Below, in pieces: positions 18,276 to 28,478 of a DNA stretch of 64,000 nt. The position numbers were made by a program, and so were the translations under genes. This stretch comes from Bifidobacterium breve (lineage in GTDB: Bacteria > Actinomycetota > Actinomycetes > Nanopelagicales > Nanopelagicaceae). The notes under the pieces are model-generated. The model saw only the letters and a program-made list of their open reading frames with translations, did no database searches and was not told the origin of the DNA. The number at the start of each line of letters is the position of its first letter. Position 1 is the first letter of the stretch. The stretch covers positions 1-64,000 of the forward strand of contig CAMCYS010000006.1 of assembly GCA_945885625.1 (NCBI GenBank). Direction: 5' to 3'.

Positions 18276-20773
18276 GCGGTAGGTGTTTGAGCTAAATCTT
18301 CTGGTGAATCTGGGGTAACCGCTTTTGGCGAACCAGTGAAAGTGAATTTCGCATCAGCGCCTTCGCCTTCGACATCTACCACAACGATTTCGCCAGCCTT
18401 TAACTCACTAAATAAGATGCGCTCTGATAGAGAATCTTCGATTTCACGTTGAATAGTGCGACGCAATGGTCGTGCGCCAAGAAGTGGGTCATAACCACGA
18501 GCAGCAAGTAAATCTTTAGCTGCTTGGGTTAGCTCGATACCCATATCTTTTACCTTTAGGCGTTCATCAAGGGATGCAATCATTAGATCAACGATCTGAA
18601 TAATTTCATCTTTGTGTAGTTGATGGAATACCACGATGTCATCAATACGGTTTAGAAATTCAGGGCGGAAGTGCGCCTTAAGTTCATCGCCAACCTTGGC
18701 CTTCATGCGTTCGTAATTTGAGAGCTCATCAGATGAGTTCGCAAATCCGAGACCAGCACCCTTGGAAATATCTTTAGTACCCAAGTTAGTGGTCATGATG
18801 ATTACGGTGTTCTTGAAATCAACTACCCGCCCTTGTGAGTCTGTTAGTCGACCATCTTCGAGAACTTGCAGAAGTGAGTTAAAGATATCTGGGTGAGCTT
18901 TTTCGATTTCATCGAAAAGTACCACTGAGAATGGGCGACGACGTACCTTTTCAGTTAGTTGGCCACCTTCGTCGTAACCAACATATCCGGGAGGGGCGCC
19001 AAATAAGCGTGAAGCTGTGTGGCGCTCGGAATACTCAGACATATCAAGTTGAATTAACGCATCAGCATCACCAAATAAGAATGAAGCTAGCGTGCGTGAA
19101 AGTTCGGTCTTACCAACACCAGAAGGGCCGGCGAAAATAAATGAACCACCTGGGCGCTTTGGATCTTTCAAGCCAGCGCGAGTACGACGAATTGCTTGTG
19201 AGAGCGCCTTAATCGCTTGATCTTGGCCGATCACGCGCTTATGTAGTTCATCTTCCATGCGCAACAAGCGAGCAGTTTCTTCTTCGGTTAGCTTAAATAC
19301 TGGAATACCAGTTGCGATCGATAGAACTTGAGCGATGAGTTCTTCATCAACTTCAGTTACTTTATCAAGATCAGTTGCTTTCCAATTCTTCTCAGCTTCA
19401 GATTTTTCGGTAGAGAGTGTTTTCTCTAGATCACGGAAGGATGCTGCCTTTTCAAAATCTTGACCATCAATTGCTGACTCTTTCTCTTTGCGAGCGGCAG
19501 CGATCTTGTCATCAAATTCACGAAGTTCGGCAGGTGCGGTCATGCGCTTGATGCGTAAACGTGAACCAGCCTCATCAATTAAATCGATAGCTTTATCTGG
19601 CAAGAAGCGATCAGAAACATAACGATCTGCCATATTCGCAGCAGCTGCCAGTGCGCCGTCGGTAATCGAAACCCGGTGATGAGTTTCGTAGCGATCGCGT
19701 AGGCCTTTAAGAATTTCAATGGTGTGAGCCACAGATGGTTCTTTGACTTGAATTGGTTGGAAACGACGTTCTAGGGCGGCATCTTTTTCAAGGTGCTTGC
19801 GATATTCATCAAGCGTAGTTGCGCCAATTGTCTGTAGCTCACCACGAGCAAGCATTGGCTTTAAAATACTGGCGGCATCAATTGCGCCTTCAGCTGCGCC
19901 GGCGCCAACCAAGGTATGGATTTCATCGATAAAGAGAATGATGTCGCCACGAGTTTTAATCTCTTTTAACACTTTCTTCAAGCGCTCTTCGAAATCACCG
20001 CGATAGCGAGAACCGGCCACTAATGCGCCTAAATCAAGTGAATAAAGTTGCTTATCTTTGAGGGTTTCAGGCACATCATTCTTAACAATTGCTTGCGCTA
20101 AACCTTCGACCACAGCAGTTTTTCCAACACCTGGCTCGCCAATTAATACTGGATTGTTTTTGGTACGACGAGAAAGAACTTGCATGACGCGTTCAATTTC
20201 TAGTTCGCGACCAATAACTGGATCGAGTTTTCCTTCGCGGGCGGCTTGAGTTAAGTTACGACCGAATTGATCAAGTACTAATGAAGTCGAAGGAGTTCCC
20301 TCGGCTGGACCATTTGCAGCCACTGCTTCTTTGCCTTGATAGCCAGAAAGTAATTGAATAACTTGTTGGCGCACTCGATTTAAATCAGCACCTAGTTTTA
20401 CTAATACCTGGGCAGCTACGCCTTCGCCCTCGCGGATAAGGCCGAGCAAAATATGTTCAGTGCCGATGTAGTTATGTCCTAGTTGCAGCGCTTCGCGAAG
20501 TGAAAGCTCAAGAACTTTCTTTGCGCGAGGGGTAAATGGAATGTGACCACTTGGTGCTTGCTGACCTTGGCCGATAATTTCTTCAACTTGCGCACGCACG
20601 GCTTCAAGTGAAATGCCCATGCCTTCCATCGCTTTAGCAGCGACGCCTTCGCCTTCATGAATTAGTCCAAGCAGAATGTGCTCGGTGCCGATGTAGTTGT
20701 GATTGAGCATGCGTGCTTCTTCTTGGGCTAGAACAACAACCCGGCGGGCACGGTCGGTAAAACGCTCAAACAT
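18272..20773 (-). CDS. clpC: ATP-dependent Clp protease ATPase subunit ClpC
   Basis: ClpC unfolds protein substrates and feeds them to ClpP; it is essential in several actinobacteria. Domains: two N-terminal repeats ([11 protein letters not shown], then [12 protein letters not shown]), AAA1 with Walker A GEPGVGKT near 212-219, a UVR/middle coiled region around [19 protein letters not shown]2 with GPSGVGKT near residue 549, and a C-terminal D2-small domain. The frame allows a GTG three codons earlier (20782), but the SD GAAGGAG lies eight bases before the ATG at 20773, which is the family start. Length is 833 aa. The 157-base gap upstream holds a CTCGCGAG palindrome (20828-20835); actinobacterial clpC is often ClgR-controlled, but I cannot match a ClgR box with confidence. 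Confidence 0.96.
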   Translation of the reverse strand: MFERFTDRARRVVVLAQEEARMLNHNYIGTEHILLGLIHEGEGVAAKAMEGMGISLEAVRAQVEEIIGQGQQAPSGHIPFTPRAKKVLELSLREALQLGHNYIGTEHILLGLIREGEGVAAQVLVKLGADLNRVRQQVIQLLSGYQGKEAVAANGPAEGTPSTSLVLDQFGRNLTQAAREGKLDPVIGRELEIERVMQVLSRRTKNNPVLIGEPGVGKTAVVEGLAQAIVKNDVPETLKDKQLYSLDLGALVAGSRYRGDFEERLKKVLKEIKTRGDIILFIDEIHTLVGAGAAEGAIDAASILKPMLARGELQTIGATTLDEYRKHLEKDAALERRFQPIQVKEPSVAHTIEILKGLRDRYETHHRVSITDGALAAAANMADRYVSDRFLPDKAIDLIDEAGSRLRIKRMTAPAELREFDDKIAAARKEKESAIDGQDFEKAASFRDLEKTLSTEKSEAEKNWKATDLDKVTEVDEELIAQVLSIATGIPVFKLTEEETARLLRMEDELHKRVIGQDQAIKALSQAIRRTRAGLKDPKRPGGSFIFAGPSGVGKTELSRTLASFLFGDADALIQLDMSEYSERHTASRLFGAPPGYVGYDEGGQLTEKVRRRPFSVVLFDEIEKAHPDIFNSLLQVLEDGRLTDSQGRVVDFKNTVIIMTTNLGTKDISKGAGLGFANSSDELSNYERMKAKVGDELKAHFRPEFLNRIDDIVVFHQLHKDEIIQIVDLMIASLDERLKVKDMGIELTQAAKDLLAARGYDPLLGARPLRRTIQREIEDSLSERILFSELKAGEIVVVDVEGEGADAKFTFTGSPKAVTPDSPEDLAQTPTA

Positions 20774-20930
20774 GGGCGGCACTCCTTCTATTCGTATCTC
20801 GCTAAGCCTAATACCCGAGGGGGCAAGCTCGCGAGGCGGGTTTTACGCTTCAAAAAACCACAAGATATGCCAGTTATAACCAGTCTGAACCCCAATTTAT
20901 GCCCTGACTGAGCGGGAAATATGGGTTGCC

Positions 20931-21425
20931 TTAGAGGATTTTTAGCATGCGGGTATTGCCCAAAGTATTTGGTTTTACCGATTCCAGGTCGAGGAATTCA
21001 GCTACACCAGAGTCATAAGACTTAAGTAATTGAGCGTAGACCTCAGGCTCAACTGGAGTCCCTTGAATTTCCTCAAAACCATGTCGGCCAAAGAATTTAG
21101 TTTCAAATGTTAAACAGAAAATTCGGGAAAGGCCAAGTTCGTGAGCACGCTCAATGATTCGTTCCAGAATTAGATTTCCAATGCCATTGCCGCGCAAGTT
21201 TTCGGTAATTGCAACCGAACGCACCTCTGCTAAATCTTCCCAGAGCACGTGCAGGGCGCCGCATCCGACTACTTGGCCATCTTCAACAGCCACCATAAAT
21301 TCCTGCACGCTTTCGTAAAGAGTTACCGTCTCTTTTTGTAGCATGCGACCGCCGGATGCAAAATCAACAATTAATTTATGAATTGCCTTTATGTCAGAGG
21401 TGCGAGCTGGCCGAACTTCAATCAC
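20931..21425 (-). CDS. argA: Short-form amino-acid N-acetyltransferase (ArgA-like N-acetylglutamate synthase)
   Basis: A 164-residue GNAT protein like the stand-alone actinobacterial N-acetylglutamate synthase (Rv2747 type), which makes N-acetylglutamate for arginine synthesis. Landmarks are the N-terminal VRPARTSDIKAIHKLI, the acetyl-CoA loop ENLRGNGIGNLILERII, and LTFETKFFGRHGFEEI, which is characteristic of this group. It starts at GTG overlapping the lysS stop by one base (TAGTG), so it is coupled to lysS. In mycobacteria lsr2 occupies the place between lysS and clpC; here this gene does. Confidence 0.85.
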   Translation of the reverse strand: MIEVRPARTSDIKAIHKLIVDFASGGRMLQKETVTLYESVQEFMVAVEDGQVVGCGALHVLWEDLAEVRSVAITENLRGNGIGNLILERIIERAHELGLSRIFCLTFETKFFGRHGFEEIQGTPVEPEVYAQLLKSYDSGVAEFLDLESVKPNTLGNTRMLKIL

Positions 21426-22930
21426 TATTCAAGCTCCGGCTTTACCAATGGGAACAAAATTGTTTCGCGAATTCCGAGGCCCGTAAGTGCCATGAGTAAT
21501 CGATCTACTCCCATACCCATACCGCCCATTGGTGGCATTCCGAATTCCATTGCGCGCAAGAAATCTTCATCAACCTGCATCGCTTCGACATCGCCTTTAG
21601 CACCAAGACGAGCTTGCTCGACTAAGCGATCACGTTGGATCACTGGGTCAATAAGTTCTGAGTAACCAGTGGCTAATTCAAAACCTTCCACATAGAGATC
21701 CCACTTTTCGGCAACTCCAGAAATTTCGCGATGCGCGCGAACTAGCGGCGAAGTATCAACTGGGAAACCCATGACAAATGTCGGTTCAATTAATTGATCT
21801 TTAGCAACATGTTCAAAAATTTCTTCAGCCAATTTGCCGGCAATCCAAGCCGGATCGATCTTCATGCCTAACTTAGTTGCAATGCGCTTTAGATCTTCAA
21901 TTGGCGTTAGCGCAGTTACGGTTTCGCCGGCACCTTCAGAAATCGCTTCATATAGCGATATCTCGCGCCATTTTCCGCTGAAATTAATTTGCCGACCATC
22001 TTGATGAGTAACGGTTAATGAGCCTGCCACAGCCATCGCAGCGTTCTGAATTAGCGATTGGGTTAGTTCGGCAATTGAACGCCAATCACCATAGGACTGA
22101 TAACTCTCGATCATCGCGAATTCTGGTGAGTGTGAAGAATCAGCACCTTCATTGCGAAAGTTGCGGTTGATTTCAAATACACGCTCAATGCCACCAACAA
22201 CGCAGCGCTTTAGGAATAGTTCTGGGGCAATGCGCAAGAAGAGATCCATGTCGTAAGCATTACTAAATGATTTAAATGGACGAGCCGCTGCCCCACCATG
22301 TTGAACCTGCAGCATTGGCGTTTCAACTTCAATAAAATCTAATTCATGAAATGTTTGACGCAATGAACGCATGACCGTTGGTCGCATTCGGGCAGTTGCT
22401 CGTGCCTCTGGTCGCACAATCAAATCGACATAACGCATGCGAACTCTAGTTTCCTCAGAGAGCGGATTGTGTTCGTTAGGTAACGGGCGTAAAGATTTTG
22501 AAGCCAGTTGCCATGAATTTGCCAAGATTGATAGCTCACCCCGCTTTGAGGTAATAATTTCACCAGTAACACTAACGATGTCACCTAGATCAACTTGAGA
22601 TTTCCAAGCAGTTATTGAATCTTCGCCAACTTTGTCGAGTGAAAACATTGCTTGCAGTTCAGTGCCATCGCCTTCGCGCAAAGTTGCAAAGCATAATTTG
22701 CCAGTGTCGCGCTTGAAAATAATTCGGCCAGTCAAACTCTCGATATCACCAGTTGCGGTATCGGTCTCAAGTCCCTGGTACTTAGCGCGAACTTCTCCTA
22801 AAGTTTTGGTGCGAGCTACAGCAACTGGATACGGCTCGATGCCCTGGGCAATTAGCTCGGCCCGCTTCTCGCGCCTGATCCGTAGTTGCTCGGGTAGGTC
22901 ATCGCCGATAGCTGGAGTCTGTTCGCTCAT
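21425..22930 (-). CDS. lysS: Lysyl-tRNA synthetase, class II
   Basis: LysS charges tRNA-Lys. The 501-residue protein has an N-terminal OB-fold anticodon domain (around LTGRIIFKRDTGKLCFATLR) and a class II catalytic core. Motif 2 lies in RVFEINRNFRNEGADSSH, and motif 3 lies at the C-terminal end in GMGMGVDRLLMALTG. The gene lies in the conserved coaX-lysS-clpC neighbourhood, 19 bases after the coaX stop. No SD is obvious; coupling to coaX is likely. Confidence 0.96.
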   Translation of the reverse strand: MSEQTPAIGDDLPEQLRIRREKRAELIAQGIEPYPVAVARTKTLGEVRAKYQGLETDTATGDIESLTGRIIFKRDTGKLCFATLREGDGTELQAMFSLDKVGEDSITAWKSQVDLGDIVSVTGEIITSKRGELSILANSWQLASKSLRPLPNEHNPLSEETRVRMRYVDLIVRPEARATARMRPTVMRSLRQTFHELDFIEVETPMLQVQHGGAAARPFKSFSNAYDMDLFLRIAPELFLKRCVVGGIERVFEINRNFRNEGADSSHSPEFAMIESYQSYGDWRSIAELTQSLIQNAAMAVAGSLTVTHQDGRQINFSGKWREISLYEAISEGAGETVTALTPIEDLKRIATKLGMKIDPAWIAGKLAEEIFEHVAKDQLIEPTFVMGFPVDTSPLVRAHREISGVAEKWDLYVEGFELATGYSELIDPVIQRDRLVEQARLGAKGDVEAMQVDEDFLRAMEFGMPPMGGMGMGVDRLLMALTGLGIRETILFPLVKPELE

Positions 22931-22949
22931 AAGAAGTGCAGTCTAACTG

Positions 22950-23720
22950 CTACTGATTGCGCTCGTGAATCAGACGCAAACCGATCAACGTTAGATCTGG
23001 TTCGTGTTCATCAATTGTCTCTGAAACGCCCAAAATTAAGGGTGCTAGGCCACCGGTAGCAACAACGGTTGGAGTCTCGCTATAGCTCTGCGCAAGTTCT
23101 TCGGTGATGCGATTTACCAAACCATCAACTTGTCCGGCAAAGCCAAAAATAGTTCCGGATTGCAGTGCTTCAACAGTATTTTTGCCAATTACTGATTTAG
23201 GTAGAACTAATTCAACTTTACGTAGTTGCGCCGCTCTGGCAGCCAGCGCTTCAACCGAGATTTCAATACCAGGAGCTAGTGCTCCTCCTAAAAATTCGCC
23301 AGTGGGTGAAACCACATCAAAATTTGTAGAGGTACCAAAATCAACTACGATTGCGGGTCCCCCAAATAATGTGTGTGCTGCCAAGGTGTTAACGATACGG
23401 TCAGCGCCGATTTCTTTTGGATTATCAACTAGCAGTGGAACTCCAGTTTTAATACCTGGCTCGACAATTGTGGTTGGTACATCTTCAAAGTAATCGGCAA
23501 TCATGCGACGTAGCTCACGAAGAGTTGCCGGTACCGTGCTGCAGATAGCTAATCCAGTTAAGTCGTATTCCGAAACAAGTGCTTCGTACTGCAACCAAAG
23601 CTCATCAGCCGTATTACGTGGGTCAGTCTTTACTCGCCATGACTGAGTTAAATTCTCGCCTTCAAAAATTCCTAACACCGTATTGGTGTTACCAACATCT
23701 ACCGTTAACAACATGGTCAT
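22950..23720 (-). CDS. coaX: Type III pantothenate kinase
   Basis: CoaX phosphorylates pantothenate in the first committed step of coenzyme A synthesis. The ASKHA-fold motifs are clear: DVGNTNTVLGIFEG at the N-terminus, IGADRIVNTLAAH and VVDFGTSTNFDVV in the middle, and a late VVATGGLAPLI. Length 256 aa is standard. Two starts are possible: the ATG at 23720 (three bases after GGAG) and an ATG two codons on at 23714 (nine bases after GGAG), which has the better spacing. The gene overlaps the nadC stop by four bases. Confidence 0.95.
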   Translation of the reverse strand: MTMLLTVDVGNTNTVLGIFEGENLTQSWRVKTDPRNTADELWLQYEALVSEYDLTGLAICSTVPATLRELRRMIADYFEDVPTTIVEPGIKTGVPLLVDNPKEIGADRIVNTLAAHTLFGGPAIVVDFGTSTNFDVVSPTGEFLGGALAPGIEISVEALAARAAQLRKVELVLPKSVIGKNTVEALQSGTIFGFAGQVDGLVNRITEELAQSYSETPTVVATGGLAPLILGVSETIDEHEPDLTLIGLRLIHERNQ

Positions 23721-24541
23721 TTTCTCCTTACATCGAGGCCGATATCGAAATTCTTAGCAGAGTGTGTAAGCGCACCGATTGCTAGGTAATCCACGCCAGT
23801 CTCGGCATATCTCCGAGCCAGGTCTAAAGTGATGCCACCAGATGCTTCTAACTTAGTTTGACCGGCAACCAGTGAGACGGCACTGCGACACTGCTCAGGT
23901 GACATATTGTCGAGCAGAACTAAATCAGGCTTTAGCGGAAGCACTTCTGCTAATTGTTCTAAAGTATCAACTTCGATTTCAATTGGCGCGGTTGGAAATT
24001 CGCTACGAACTGCTTTAAATGCCGCTTTTACGCCACCTGCTGCCGCTATGTGATTATCTTTGATCAGGGCAGCATCTGAAAGTGACATTCGATGATTTGT
24101 GCCACCGCCCATGCGCACAGCGAATTTTTCCAATTCACGCCAACCAGGTGTGGTCTTGCGAGTATCGCGCACTTGACAATTAGTGCCTGCGATTTCTTTT
24201 ACCCATTTGTTGGTAAGTGTGGCAATTCCAGATAAGTGACCCAAGAAATTTAACGCAGTGCGCTCAGCTAATAAAATTGCTCGGGCATTTCCGGAAACTC
24301 TAATCAAAACATCGCCGGCGCCAACATGGGCACCTTCTTGAACCAAAACTTTGATTTCGGCAACCCCAACTTCAGTCAAAACTGCTTTAGCCATTTCGAT
24401 GCCGGCAACTACCCCTGATTCGCGAGCCACAAATTCTGCTTGCAGCTCGGCATCAGCGCTTATGGTTGCAGTGGAAGTAACGTCTACCCCGCCAGCCAAA
24501 TCTTCGGCTAGGGCGGCTTTAACTAAATCGAGATTAATCAT
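23717..24541 (-). CDS. nadC: Nicotinate-nucleotide pyrophosphorylase (quinolinate phosphoribosyltransferase)
   Basis: NadC converts quinolinate and PRPP to nicotinate mononucleotide in de novo NAD synthesis. The 274-residue protein has LNFLGHLSGIATLT, the quinolinate-binding VRDTRKTTPGWRELEK, GGGTNHRMSLSDAALIKDNH, and the phosphate-binding end EASGGI. It overlaps nadB upstream and coaX downstream by four bases each. nadA, usually next to nadB, is not present in this cluster or elsewhere in the window. Confidence 0.96.
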   Translation of the reverse strand: MINLDLVKAALAEDLAGGVDVTSTATISADAELQAEFVARESGVVAGIEMAKAVLTEVGVAEIKVLVQEGAHVGAGDVLIRVSGNARAILLAERTALNFLGHLSGIATLTNKWVKEIAGTNCQVRDTRKTTPGWRELEKFAVRMGGGTNHRMSLSDAALIKDNHIAAAGGVKAAFKAVRSEFPTAPIEIEVDTLEQLAEVLPLKPDLVLLDNMSPEQCRSAVSLVAGQTKLEASGGITLDLARRYAETGVDYLAIGALTHSAKNFDIGLDVRRK

Positions 24542-26151
24542 TTAGTTATCACCTGCGCATATTCAGTTGCCCAATTACCAAACTCATCAATTTGCTGCAC
24601 AATTCTTTTTTCCCAGGTAGTGCTTGTTTCTGGAAAATCTTCACGCCAATGTGAACCACGAGTTTCTTGTCTAATCAAAGCTGCTCTCAAAATAGTTTGG
24701 GCAAGTTGAAATAGATTGGTAGTTTCCCAAGCGTCGACTTGCGGTGAATCGCTATGTCGAACTTCTAACCGAGACAAAGTGTTGCTGGTTTCGATAAGTG
24801 AGTCAGCCGAGCGCAATACGCCAGCACCACGACTCATCGCTGTTTGTAAGTCTCGGCGAACCGCTGGATCTAGCAAGAAAGATTGACTGGTATTTTCAAC
24901 CGGTTCAGATTCGGCCGGCAGGTTCGCTGCGATATCTGCTGCAATTCGGGCACTAAAAACTAGGCCTTCAAGCAGTGAATTTGAGGCTAATCGGTTCGCG
25001 CCATGGACGCCAGAACAAGCAGTTTCGCCGCAGGCATAAAGGCCGGTAATGCTGCTGTGACCGTTTAGATCTACACGCACGCCACCTGAGGCATAGTGTG
25101 ATGCTGGCGCAACTGGGATTAAATCTTTACTTGGGTCAATACCATGCGACGAGCATGATGCGTTGATAGTTGGGAATCGATCGGCGAAACCAGTTAGGTG
25201 GCGGACATCGAGCCAGACATGGTCTTTGCCACTTTCTTTCATCTTGCGCATGATTGCGATTGCTACCACATCGCGTGGGGCTAATTCAGCCAACGGATGT
25301 AGACCTTGCATAAATCGATGGCCATTATCGTCAACTAGATAGGCACCTTCGCCGCGAACTGCTTCGGAAATTAGTGGTTGTTGACCGCGCGATTTTCCGC
25401 CAAGCCAAAGTACGGTTGGGTGAAACTGAATAAATTCTACATCTGCAATTTTTGCGCCAGCTCGCAGAGCAAGTGCCACGCCATCGCCAGTAGAAACAGA
25501 TGGATTAGTTGTGCTGGCAAATACTTGGCCCAGCCCACCGGTGCCGAGTACAACTGCTTTACCAAGTGCTTGACCAACTCCATCACGAGAGCCAGCGCCG
25601 ATAACGTGCAACGTAACTCCACAAACGCGACCGGTTTTATCTTTCAGCGCATCTAGCACCAAGGCATCTTCAACAACTTCAATTTGCGGATCATTGCGAA
25701 CAGCGGCTAACAACGCTCGAGAAACTTCAGCACCTGTTGCATCTCCACCAGCATGCAGGATTCGATTGCGTAAGTGACCACCTTCGCGCGTTAGCGCAAT
25801 TTCGCCATCAGCTTCGGTATCAAATTTAGCACCACGTTCAATTAATTTACGAACTGCTTCAGGGCCTTCAGTAACTAATACCCGCACTGCTTCAGTGTCG
25901 CAAAGTCCGGCACCTGCCGTCAAAGTATCTGTTAAATGGGCCTCTGGTGAGTCGCCATCACCAAGGGCCGCAGCAATTCCACCTTGTGCCCACTTGGTAG
26001 AACCTTCATCAACTTTTGCTTTAGTAACTATTAAAACTGATAAACCAAAAGTGCGTAGTTGCAGCGCGGTAGTCATGCCAGCAATTCCAGAGCCGACCAC
26101 GATTACATCGGCACGCGAAGTCCAACCTGGCTTAGGGGCGAGTAGCTTCAT
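24538..26151 (-). CDS. nadB: L-aspartate oxidase
   Basis: NadB oxidises aspartate to iminoaspartate, which NadA condenses to quinolinate. The FAD-binding motif VIVVGSGIAGMTTALQL is at residues 16-32. The substrate-site signatures are EGGHLRNRILHAGGDATG and ACGETACSGVHGANRLASN. A C-terminal helical domain (about 420-537) is present, so the protein is full length at 537 aa. It overlaps panC by four bases upstream and nadC downstream. Succinate dehydrogenase flavoprotein is excluded by length and by the LASNSLLEGLVF region. Confidence 0.95.
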   Translation of the reverse strand: MKLLAPKPGWTSRADVIVVGSGIAGMTTALQLRTFGLSVLIVTKAKVDEGSTKWAQGGIAAALGDGDSPEAHLTDTLTAGAGLCDTEAVRVLVTEGPEAVRKLIERGAKFDTEADGEIALTREGGHLRNRILHAGGDATGAEVSRALLAAVRNDPQIEVVEDALVLDALKDKTGRVCGVTLHVIGAGSRDGVGQALGKAVVLGTGGLGQVFASTTNPSVSTGDGVALALRAGAKIADVEFIQFHPTVLWLGGKSRGQQPLISEAVRGEGAYLVDDNGHRFMQGLHPLAELAPRDVVAIAIMRKMKESGKDHVWLDVRHLTGFADRFPTINASCSSHGIDPSKDLIPVAPASHYASGGVRVDLNGHSSITGLYACGETACSGVHGANRLASNSLLEGLVFSARIAADIAANLPAESEPVENTSQSFLLDPAVRRDLQTAMSRGAGVLRSADSLIETSNTLSRLEVRHSDSPQVDAWETTNLFQLAQTILRAALIRQETRGSHWREDFPETSTTWEKRIVQQIDEFGNWATEYAQVITK

Positions 26152-26873
26152 GAGTTAGTTCCCACCACTGCATTATCTAGTAGTCGAACCCCATTTACCC
26201 AACCAGCGATGATGGCCCGCTTGTTTTGAGTGGTTGCGCTCGCTGGACTAAAAGTTTTCTCATCAATAATCTCGGCATAGTCCAATTTGAAGGCAGGTTC
26301 GGTTGCCAATATCTCTTTCATTCGTGATGGTTCTTTTAGGGCTTTAGAAATTATTAGCGCAGCTGCTCGATCAGCTTGCGTTAACCGAACGTTTCTTGAC
26401 GACAGAGCCAAACCATCAAACTCACGAACTGTCGGAACTGCCACTATTTTTACTTTTTTAAAGTGATTACTTATCAACCATAGCTGCTGAAAATCTTTCT
26501 CGCCGAAAACAGCCTTATTTGGTTTAACAATTTCGAATAAACGATTAACCACAGTTAAAACACCCGCAAAGTGACCTGGTCGTGATGCGCCCTCATAACG
26601 TTCGCCAACTTGCCCCGCTGAGATCTGAATTGGTTGGCTGGGATAAATCTCTTCATAAGTTGGAAACCAAACTTGTGTAGCGCCAGCCAAAGTTGCGATC
26701 TGAATATCAGCTTCCGGTGTGCGCGGGTATTTTTCGATATCTTCCGTCTCGGTAAATTGCAGCGGATTAACAAAAATACTTACAACTACCTCTTTATCTA
26801 ATTCGCGAGCACGCTTAATCAACGCTTGGTGCCCCTTATGAAGGGCGCCCATTGTGGGAACTAGTACGGTCAT
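26148..26873 (-). CDS. panC: Pantothenate synthetase
   Basis: PanC joins pantoate and beta-alanine to pantothenate with ATP. The HIGH-like motif HKGH is at 12-15 within VLVPTMGALHKGHQAL; other family blocks are SIFVNPLQF, EKDFQQLWLI and the KMSKS-equivalent LSSRNVRLT. At 241 residues it is shorter than the usual 275-310, with a short N-terminus and a trimmed C-terminal domain, but the catalytic region is complete. GGAG lies seven bases before the ATG. In mycobacteria panD follows panC; here nadB does, so beta-alanine must come from elsewhere in the genome or from outside. Confidence 0.93.
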   Translation of the reverse strand: MTVLVPTMGALHKGHQALIKRARELDKEVVVSIFVNPLQFTETEDIEKYPRTPEADIQIATLAGATQVWFPTYEEIYPSQPIQISAGQVGERYEGASRPGHFAGVLTVVNRLFEIVKPNKAVFGEKDFQQLWLISNHFKKVKIVAVPTVREFDGLALSSRNVRLTQADRAAALIISKALKEPSRMKEILATEPAFKLDYAEIIDEKTFSPASATTQNKRAIIAGWVNGVRLLDNAVVGTNS

Positions 26874-26913
26874 CTTTTGGCTCCAGTCCTTTCAGGTACC
26901 GGGCGATGAGCTC

Positions 26914-27363
26914 TTATTCTAAATCAGTCTTTAGCAGATCCGAAATCCGCCCATGAGTGAGCAAGACAGCTTCAGGCTCAATTTCAAACCAAGGTGCTAA
27001 AACAAAGTGTCGTTCGTGGGCCCGTGGGTGAGGCAGCGTCAATTTCTCATCATTGACCAATAACCCACCAAATTGAATTAAATCTAAATCAATTGCCCGT
27101 GGCCCCCAATGAATTTCACGAGTGCGACCCATTGCGGTCTCAATTCCATTTAATAGCGCCAATAAATCTTTAGCAGATAGCTCTGACTCAACAATTGCTA
27201 CCGCATTTAAGTAATCAGGTTGCTCGGGTCCACCAACTGGTTTGGTTTGTGAGTAACTTGAAACAGAAATTACTTCAGTTGCTTCGCGCAATAAGCCAAT
27301 CGCTAGATCTAAATTTGCTTTAGCGTCGCCAATATTGGAACCTACTGAAATTACTGCTTTCAT
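26914..27363 (-). CDS. folK: 2-amino-4-hydroxy-6-hydroxymethyldihydropteridine pyrophosphokinase
   Basis: FolK transfers pyrophosphate from ATP to hydroxymethyl-dihydropterin in folate synthesis. Diagnostic blocks are VGSNIGDAKANLDLAI at the N-terminus, the YLNAVAIVES strand, and GPRAIDLDLIQFGG with the metal Asp pair. Length is 149 aa. The ATG overlaps the folB stop by four bases. It is the last gene of the folE-folP-folB-folK block; panC begins 40 bases after it with its own SD. Confidence 0.95.
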   Translation of the reverse strand: MKAVISVGSNIGDAKANLDLAIGLLREATEVISVSSYSQTKPVGGPEQPDYLNAVAIVESELSAKDLLALLNGIETAMGRTREIHWGPRAIDLDLIQFGGLLVNDEKLTLPHPRAHERHFVLAPWFEIEPEAVLLTHGRISDLLKTDLE

Positions 27364-27722
27364 CGAGTGCGAATAACCATCACATTGATATCGCTGGTAA
27401 CAGCGTTGACTGGAGCACTTGGTTTGTGAACTGTAACCAGAGCAATTTCGACTAAATCAGCAGTTGCCAATATTTCATCGGCGATCACGCCAGCTAATTT
27501 CTCAATCAACTTATAGGGTGTTCCGGTTATGGCTGCGACAACTAAATCACAGATCGCGCCATAATCAACCGTGTCAGCTAAGTCATCACTCTCAGAGGCT
27601 TTTTCAAGATCAAGAATTAACTCAACATCAACCAAAAATTCTTGGCCATCTTTAGTCTCCTCAGCAAATACTCCGTGATGGCCGAAGCCTTTAATGCCGT
27701 TGATGCGAATTGAATCATTCAT
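27360..27722 (-). CDS. folB: Dihydroneopterin aldolase
   Basis: FolB cleaves dihydroneopterin to glycolaldehyde and hydroxymethyl-dihydropterin. The 120-residue protein has the typical GFHGVF-like start (IKGFGHHGVFAEE), DTVDYGAICDLV, and LIEKLAGVIADEIL, ending in VTVHKPSAPV. Its ATG overlaps the folP stop by one base (TAATG) and its stop overlaps folK by four bases, so the three genes are coupled. Confidence 0.95.
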   Translation of the reverse strand: MNDSIRINGIKGFGHHGVFAEETKDGQEFLVDVELILDLEKASESDDLADTVDYGAICDLVVAAITGTPYKLIEKLAGVIADEILATADLVEIALVTVHKPSAPVNAVTSDINVMVIRTR

Positions 27723-28471
27723 TACAAGACCGCCTTGTTAGCTGCTACGCCATGAACTCTAACTGCCCAGATGCCGCTTTGGCTAAGTCGTTTAGTTAGC
27801 TCAACAGTTGCCGCTTCACGAGAAGTTGGATCGTCTCCACCTAAGAATCGCTTGCGGGATGCCCCAACTAAAACTGGGTGCCCGAGTTCTACAAATTGCG
27901 CTATTTCCTCAATTATTGCCCAGTTATCAGCCGGCTCTTTAGCAAATCCGATACCTGGATCAATAATTAAATTTGACTTACTTATTCCCGCCGAAAGCGC
28001 TGCCTCAATTCTTAAATTTAATTCAGCAATTACTTCAGCAACCACACTTGTATAGATCGCCAAAGAATTCATCTCTTTGGAGTGACCTCGCCAATGCATG
28101 GCGATGTACGGAACTTTTAGTTCGGCAGCTGTATCTAACATCGCGGCGTCCGCTAGCCCACCGCTGACATCGTTGATGATTGAGGCTCCAGCAATTACTG
28201 CGGCCCGCGCTGTTGATGCGCGCATGGTGTCGATACTTATTGGTTTCCCAGCATCAACTAATTTTGAAATAACATTTATAACTCGGCGTTCTTCTTCAGC
28301 TGGTGAAACTCGTTCCGCACCTGGCCGAGTAGATTCCCCACCCACATCGATTATGTCGGCACCTTCGGCAATAAGTTTTAATCCGTGTTCAACCGCATCG
28401 GGATACGTGAAGTGCTCGCCGCCATCGGCAAATGAATCTGGTGTGGTATTTAGAATTCCCATTACCAACAT
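27722..28471 (-). CDS. folP: Dihydropteroate synthase
   Basis: FolP condenses p-aminobenzoate with pterin pyrophosphate and is the sulfonamide target. Both signatures are present: GILNTTPDSFADGG near the N-terminus and DVGGESTRPGAERV. Further blocks are SIDTMRA, IINDVSGG, IIDPGIGFAK and GASRKRFLG. Length is 249 aa, with almost nothing before the first beta strand, which is common in compact genomes. It starts seven bases after the folE stop. Confidence 0.96.
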   Translation of the reverse strand: MLVMGILNTTPDSFADGGEHFTYPDAVEHGLKLIAEGADIIDVGGESTRPGAERVSPAEEERRVINVISKLVDAGKPISIDTMRASTARAAVIAGASIINDVSGGLADAAMLDTAAELKVPYIAMHWRGHSKEMNSLAIYTSVVAEVIAELNLRIEAALSAGISKSNLIIDPGIGFAKEPADNWAIIEEIAQFVELGHPVLVGASRKRFLGGDDPTSREAATVELTKRLSQSGIWAVRVHGVAANKAVL

Positions 28472-28478
28472 GGTTTAT

